From the NCBI RefSeq assembly GCF_036924535.1, contig NZ_JAZHRT010000001.1, positions 2,480,001 to 2,544,000 on the forward strand: 64,000 nucleotides of DNA, read 5' to 3'. This stretch comes from Bradyrhizobium sp. AZCC 2262 (lineage in GTDB: Bacteria; Pseudomonadota; Alphaproteobacteria; Rhizobiales; Xanthobacteraceae). The notes beneath the pieces were generated by a model. It worked only from the letters and a program-made list of their open reading frames with translations, was not told the origin of the DNA and did no database searches. This document shows, piece after piece, positions 60,704 through 64,000 of the stretch (its first letter is position 1; each line of letters starts with the position of its first letter). Made by a program: the position numbers and the translations under genes.

Positions 60704-61409
60704 CGATTTACTCCAAAAAATTCAAAGATCACTCAAACACATGCTGTCTTATTGCGCCGAGACAAGAGGCGTACGTCGAACAGGCCGCATACCGGCGTTG
60801 CGTCCCAAACACTCACTGAGCTGGCCCGCCGCCGTTGCGATCCAACCCGAAAGGCAACGAGGCGACCTGTGTCAAAACCCCTTATAGCTACCGTCATCAC
60901 TGTGAAAGCCACGCTCTTTGCAGCCAGTGTGGCCTTTGCGCGGGGCGACATGCCCTCGGTCATTCTGGTCTCGGCCTTGTTTCGTCTCGTCCAGCTAGGC
61001 ACGAAGTCGGTCGGGCAGGCGTTGCCGCGAGACCCCATTGTCGTCTCACGGAGCGATGACCGCAGCCACTGACGTCTAGCTTACATTGCTACGGTCGTTT
61101 GTCTCTTCGTGTACCGTTCCGTCTTGAACGACGTCGAGACGCCCCTCGGTCGGTTGTCCTATTTGGTGGCATTTAAGACCTTTCTGCGCGTCCGACCGAG
61201 AATTAATAACGAAGTGTCCCTGGTGTGGCCTTGGCTCTGTGTCCGGGGCGGGATTGGAGACGCCAGGCAAGGGCCCGCACGTTCCAACTGGAAATAGACG
61301 TGACCACTCTTAGTTGCTCCGACAGGCCAAGGCTCGCTTCCGGGGCGCGAGGAGGCCGTCGCGTAGCCCAGATCTGACGCGGCCGCCGCAAAAACGGGAC
61401 CAACCAAGC
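60704..61409. other. Divergent intergenic region, no supported gene
   Basis: 706 bases between LysR and the hydrolase gene. Open frames (for example 60752-61072 on the plus strand) lack recognisable features. Promoters for both genes are expected here; no clear palindrome stood out. Confidence 0.35.
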
Positions 61410-62282
61410 ATGACCTATCGGCACACCACGGCGCCAACCCAGTTTGTTGAAGTCAACGGAATACGCTTCGCTTATCGCCGTTTCGGGCCTGGAAGTGGTA
61501 CGCCACTTCTTTTCATGCAACATTTCCGGGGCGGGATGGATCATTGGGATCCCACCGTCACAGATGGCTTTGCGAAAAGTCGGCCGGTCATTTTGTTCGA
61601 CAATGCCGGGGTAGCCGCATCAAGCGGTGAGACGCCCGACACGATTGACGCAATGGCGGAGCACGCTGCGGATTTTGTGGGAGCGCTCGGACTTTCGCAG
61701 ATCGATTTGCTGGGTTTCTCGATTGGCGGATATATCGCGCAGACCCTCGCAATGCGCCATCCCGGGCTTATCCGCCGCCTCATTCTCGTCGGCACCGGTC
61801 CCCGGGCCGGCGAGCCACCTCAGGATCCCGGATATGCCCAATACGGCGCTATGACCGATCCGCAAACCGGGCAAAGCCCCATCGAGACGTACCTCTATCT
61901 GTTTTTTCGCCCCTCACAGACCAGCCAAGCAGCGGGAAAAATGTTCTGGGCACGCCGGCACACCCGGAAGGAGGACGTGGACGTGTCCACGTCGGCGCAG
62001 ACGATGGCAGGGCAGCGGGCGGCGATCACCGAATGGCGTCAACCTCGCGGGGAGCGCTTCGAGGAACTTAAGGCCATTACGCAACCGACGCTCGTCGTGA
62101 ACGGCCATAGCGACATCATGGTTCCGACCATCAATTCGTTCACGCTCTCCCAGAAAATTCCGAACGCTCAACTCATCATCTATCCAGATTCCGGGCACGG
62201 ATCGTTGTTTCAGTTTCCAGAACTCTTTGTGACCCATGCAACGATTTTCCTGGACGGATCCGTCGTGCGGACCGGCGTTTGA
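61410..62282 (+). CDS. Alpha/beta hydrolase, APTQFV-type, copy 3
   Basis: A 290-residue alpha/beta hydrolase opening MTYRHTTAPTQFVEVNGIRF. It has FMQHFRGGMDHWD, the elbow GFSIGG, VNGHSD and the catalytic His in DSGHGSLFQF. It is clearly homologous to the copies at 19726 and 35311 but more distant: its middle region differs (PPQDPGYAQYGAMTDPQTGQ). No SDR or DUF427 partner is beside it. The start is ATG 61410; no strong ribosome site is visible. Confidence 0.9.
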   Translation: MTYRHTTAPTQFVEVNGIRFAYRRFGPGSGTPLLFMQHFRGGMDHWDPTVTDGFAKSRPVILFDNAGVAASSGETPDTIDAMAEHAADFVGALGLSQIDLLGFSIGGYIAQTLAMRHPGLIRRLILVGTGPRAGEPPQDPGYAQYGAMTDPQTGQSPIETYLYLFFRPSQTSQAAGKMFWARRHTRKEDVDVSTSAQTMAGQRAAITEWRQPRGERFEELKAITQPTLVVNGHSDIMVPTINSFTLSQKIPNAQLIIYPDSGHGSLFQFPELFVTHATIFLDGSVVRTGV

Positions 62283-62366
62283 ACCGCGGCGGCGGCCCTA
62301 GCCCCGTGGGAGGCGGTCGCCCGTGGATAGGCGTAACGATCAGTCACCAATAAAAGCAGGCAAAAC

Positions 62367-62828
62367 GTGGATCCAAACAAACGCCTTTCGTCCGGAACCG
62401 GTCTTGAGTACTTCAAGGCGCTCATAAAGCGTACCGTCGCGCGTGCGCCGATGCTTGAGCTATTCGACATCAATTTCGAGTCCGCAGAGCCTGGCGCCGT
62501 CGTGATCACGGCAACGCCGACCACGAAATACTACAGTCCTTTGGGATTCGTGCATGGAGGGTATGCCGCCGTTCTGCTCGATACCTGCATGGCAGCAGCA
62601 ATCATAAGTTCGCTTGAGCCGAGTCTTGCCGCCGTGACGCTCGAATACAAAATAAACTTCGTAAAGCCGATGTCTGCCAATACGGGAGTGGTGCGGGGAG
62701 AGGGCAAGTCGCTATACATTGGCCGGCAACTGGCTATCGCGGAAGGCAGACTGCTCGACCCAGCAGGCAGAATTCTCGCTCACGGAACGACCACCTGCCA
62801 CGTTCTGCGCAGAGATGAACTTTCATAG
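62367..62828 (+). CDS. PaaI-family hotdog thioesterase
   Basis: A 153-residue hotdog-fold protein starting at GTG 62367. The family helix reads GFVHGGYAAVLLDTCMAAAI near residues 59-78, followed by TLEYKINFVKPM and GRILAHGTTTCHVL. PaaI-like proteins hydrolyse acyl-CoA thioesters, often aromatic ones, in the cytoplasm. It lies 84 bp behind the hydrolase. Together with the two crotonases it shows that CoA esters are handled by this gene set. Confidence 0.9.
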   Translation: MDPNKRLSSGTGLEYFKALIKRTVARAPMLELFDINFESAEPGAVVITATPTTKYYSPLGFVHGGYAAVLLDTCMAAAIISSLEPSLAAVTLEYKINFVKPMSANTGVVRGEGKSLYIGRQLAIAEGRLLDPAGRILAHGTTTCHVLRRDELS

Positions 62829-63905
62829 CGCCTCTGAGGGACCGATAACCCTGCCAAGGTCGATGTCGACTGTCCCAATAGTGTTAAAGCCTGGGTTGAC
62901 ACTGTCTTGGACGATGCCAGTTAAACTCAATTGCTCGTAACCGAGTCGGTTGGCAATTTAGCGGCGTTGCAGCGACGCCTGGACGCGCGCATTCGCCAAA
63001 GTCACGGATCTCGCCGGGCTCGATCGAAGCCCCGCGATGTCTCGAAACGTGGGCTAAACGTCGTTTGGCGCACAGCCAAAGTCCCCTAGTTTTGCAGCCA
63101 ACCGTTACGCACCGCCGCAAGAGCGATGCCGAATGACTTTTCACGACGCGCTGGGAGCGAGGAGAGCAAGCCATGGACTGTGGTGCTATGACGACGCTGG
63201 CCCTGTTGTCGATGCCCGACATTGATCGGGACGACTTCGTTATCGGTCAGTTACTTGGGTTAACAGCGGGGTTATCGCTGGCCTTGATCGTCCGGCTATC
63301 AGCGCTGCTGCTGTTTGGCTCGTAAGGGTCGGAGACACCCGCAAGCGGAGATGCGGAACCGTACTGCGTCTTCCGCGCGGTGCCATCTGAGTTCGACGGG
63401 GCCGCCACGCGCATTTCTGTCTTCATTATTGTCCCGATCGACCCAATCGGTACCTTCTGGCCCGTCGTGTTGGAAGAGGCGAAACCATCGCTTGCGACCT
63501 AGTGGCCCGAACAAAGGTTAGGTTGGTGCGATGTTGAGGGGTGACCCGGCGCGGTTGTTGGCTCTTGATTGGTCGTTGCACTTCGGTCGGGCCGGCCCAC
63601 GCATAACCTGCCAGAAAACTCACCTCCCATCCTGTACTTTCCAATCACTGGCCATTGAGTGCACGATCGAGGCACCGGAACAGATGGCTCCGCGCCAATA
63701 AGGCGCAAACGAACTTTCGCGATTGATACCAAACCTTTTCATCTTCCGGCGATGTCGCCTGATCCGTCCCGCCAATCAGGATCAATTTATTTGATGGCCG
63801 GTGAGCGCGTCGTCTCGCGCTCACCATTCGGGACAGCATGCTTTCGGGCTGGACTAAGTGATTGCCTGAAGGTTCCGGGCATCCGCCTGCGTTACCCGAT
63901 TTGCG
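62829..63905. other. Long intergenic region with one possible small gene
   Basis: 1077 bases without a recognisable full-length gene. A small membrane ORF is listed at 63173. A minus frame at 63299-63514 is open but unrecognised. Nothing repeat-like or RNA-like was seen. Confidence 0.35.
63173..63325 (+). CDS. Possible small single-pass membrane protein
   Basis: ATG 63173 opens 50 codons. The N-terminal half is polar with DIDRDDF, and a hydrophobic stretch of about 26 residues (QLLGLTAGLSLALIVRLSAL and on) ends the protein. GAGGAG lies about eight bases upstream. It is unrecognised; the ribosome site and the single membrane segment make it a better candidate than chance alone. Confidence 0.35.
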   Translation: MDCGAMTTLALLSMPDIDRDDFVIGQLLGLTAGLSLALIVRLSALLLFGS

Positions 63906-64000
63906 TCATGCCTCGGTGATATCGACATCCTTGGTTTCCGGCAGAAAAACGAAGCCGATTACGAAACTCACGGCCGCGACGCCCACCGGGTACCATAGAC
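63906..64000 (-). CDS. MFS transporter (metabolite:H+ symporter type), C-terminal end, partial
   Basis: The minus strand into the window edge reads LWYPVGVAAVSFVIGFVF, then LPETKDVDITEA and the stop TGA at 63906-63908. This is the last membrane segment and tail of MHS-type MFS symporters, whose end LPET(K/R) is well conserved. The rest is beyond the window. Confidence 0.75.
   Translation of the reverse strand, partial: LWYPVGVAAVSFVIGFVFLPETKDVDITEA

Noticed and set aside
60752..61072. 106-codon plus-strand open frame with a hydrophobic stretch
   Set aside because: No ribosome site or homology; it lies in a divergent promoter region.
1..64000. CRISPR array, rRNA, insertion-sequence transposase or replication origin
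   Set aside because: No regularly spaced repeats, rRNA motifs, transposase motifs or origin-type iterons were seen on either strand.

Overview
The window looks like an accessory, catabolic stretch of a GC-rich alphaproteobacterial chromosome. I infer a Bradyrhizobium or Nitrobacteraceae-type soil bacterium from the gene families, the Tat-exported molybdo-hydroxylase, the many LysR regulators and the tRNA-Arg(CCG)-like sequence. No housekeeping operon, rRNA or complete tRNA is present. Almost every gene is an oxidoreductase, hydrolase, CoA-type enzyme, transporter or one-component regulator.

Layout. 1-13300: a partial GlxA-type regulator; several medium-chain quinone/NADP oxidoreductases; two crotonase-family proteins; and an apparent periplasmic electron-transfer set ([2Fe-2S] subunit, Tat-exported molybdenum subunit, cytochrome c). 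An SDR gene and an NAD(P)-binding gene (12510-14066) each carry a frameshift. 14171-15903: a mobile-element scar with two tandem 3' halves of a tRNA-Arg, the C-terminal stub of a phage-type RuvC resolvase, and a DUF4238 gene. 17131-21395: a LysR/SDR/GlcG/hydrolase/DUF427 cassette bracketed by two related ~155-165 bp non-coding repeats. 21590-31800: pseudogene fragments, a TetR gene, an isochorismatase/MerB-like/tautomerase operon, a chimeric SDR-GlxA regulator, AraC, SnoaL-like proteins, an alcohol dehydrogenase, an aldehyde dehydrogenase and an HD protein.

31719-41753: a second, larger copy of the LysR/SDR/hydrolase/DUF427 module with a Baeyer-Villiger monooxygenase, a flavodoxin-like quinone reductase and a PRISE-type enone reductase inserted. 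A third LysR/SDR pair with an MFS exporter follows. 41786-47422: a six-gene minus-strand operon (EthD, SDR, GST, DUF1330, quinone reductase, MFS) divergent from a LysR gene with palindromic operators between them. 48500-64000: a LysR pseudogene, a quinone reductase, a 2-hydroxyacid dehydrogenase, an MBL hydrolase, esterase/dehalogenase-type hydrolases, an orphan branched-chain-type binding protein, a flavin reductase, a third APTQFV-type hydrolase, a PaaI thioesterase and the C-terminus of an MFS symporter.

How it may work together (inference): the alcohol dehydrogenase/SDR, enone reductase, Baeyer-Villiger monooxygenase, alpha/beta hydrolase and aldehyde dehydrogenase form the logical series of a cyclic-enone or terpenoid-like ketone degradation route: reduce the C=C bond, insert oxygen to make a lactone, open the lactone, oxidise to the acid, then CoA chemistry. 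The window also holds many chimeric gene ends (SDR start on GlxA, Tat leader on a crotonase, hydrolase start on EthD, EthD fragment as the TetR tail, AraC remnant as a LysR tail). These point to repeated recombination among a small set of related modules.
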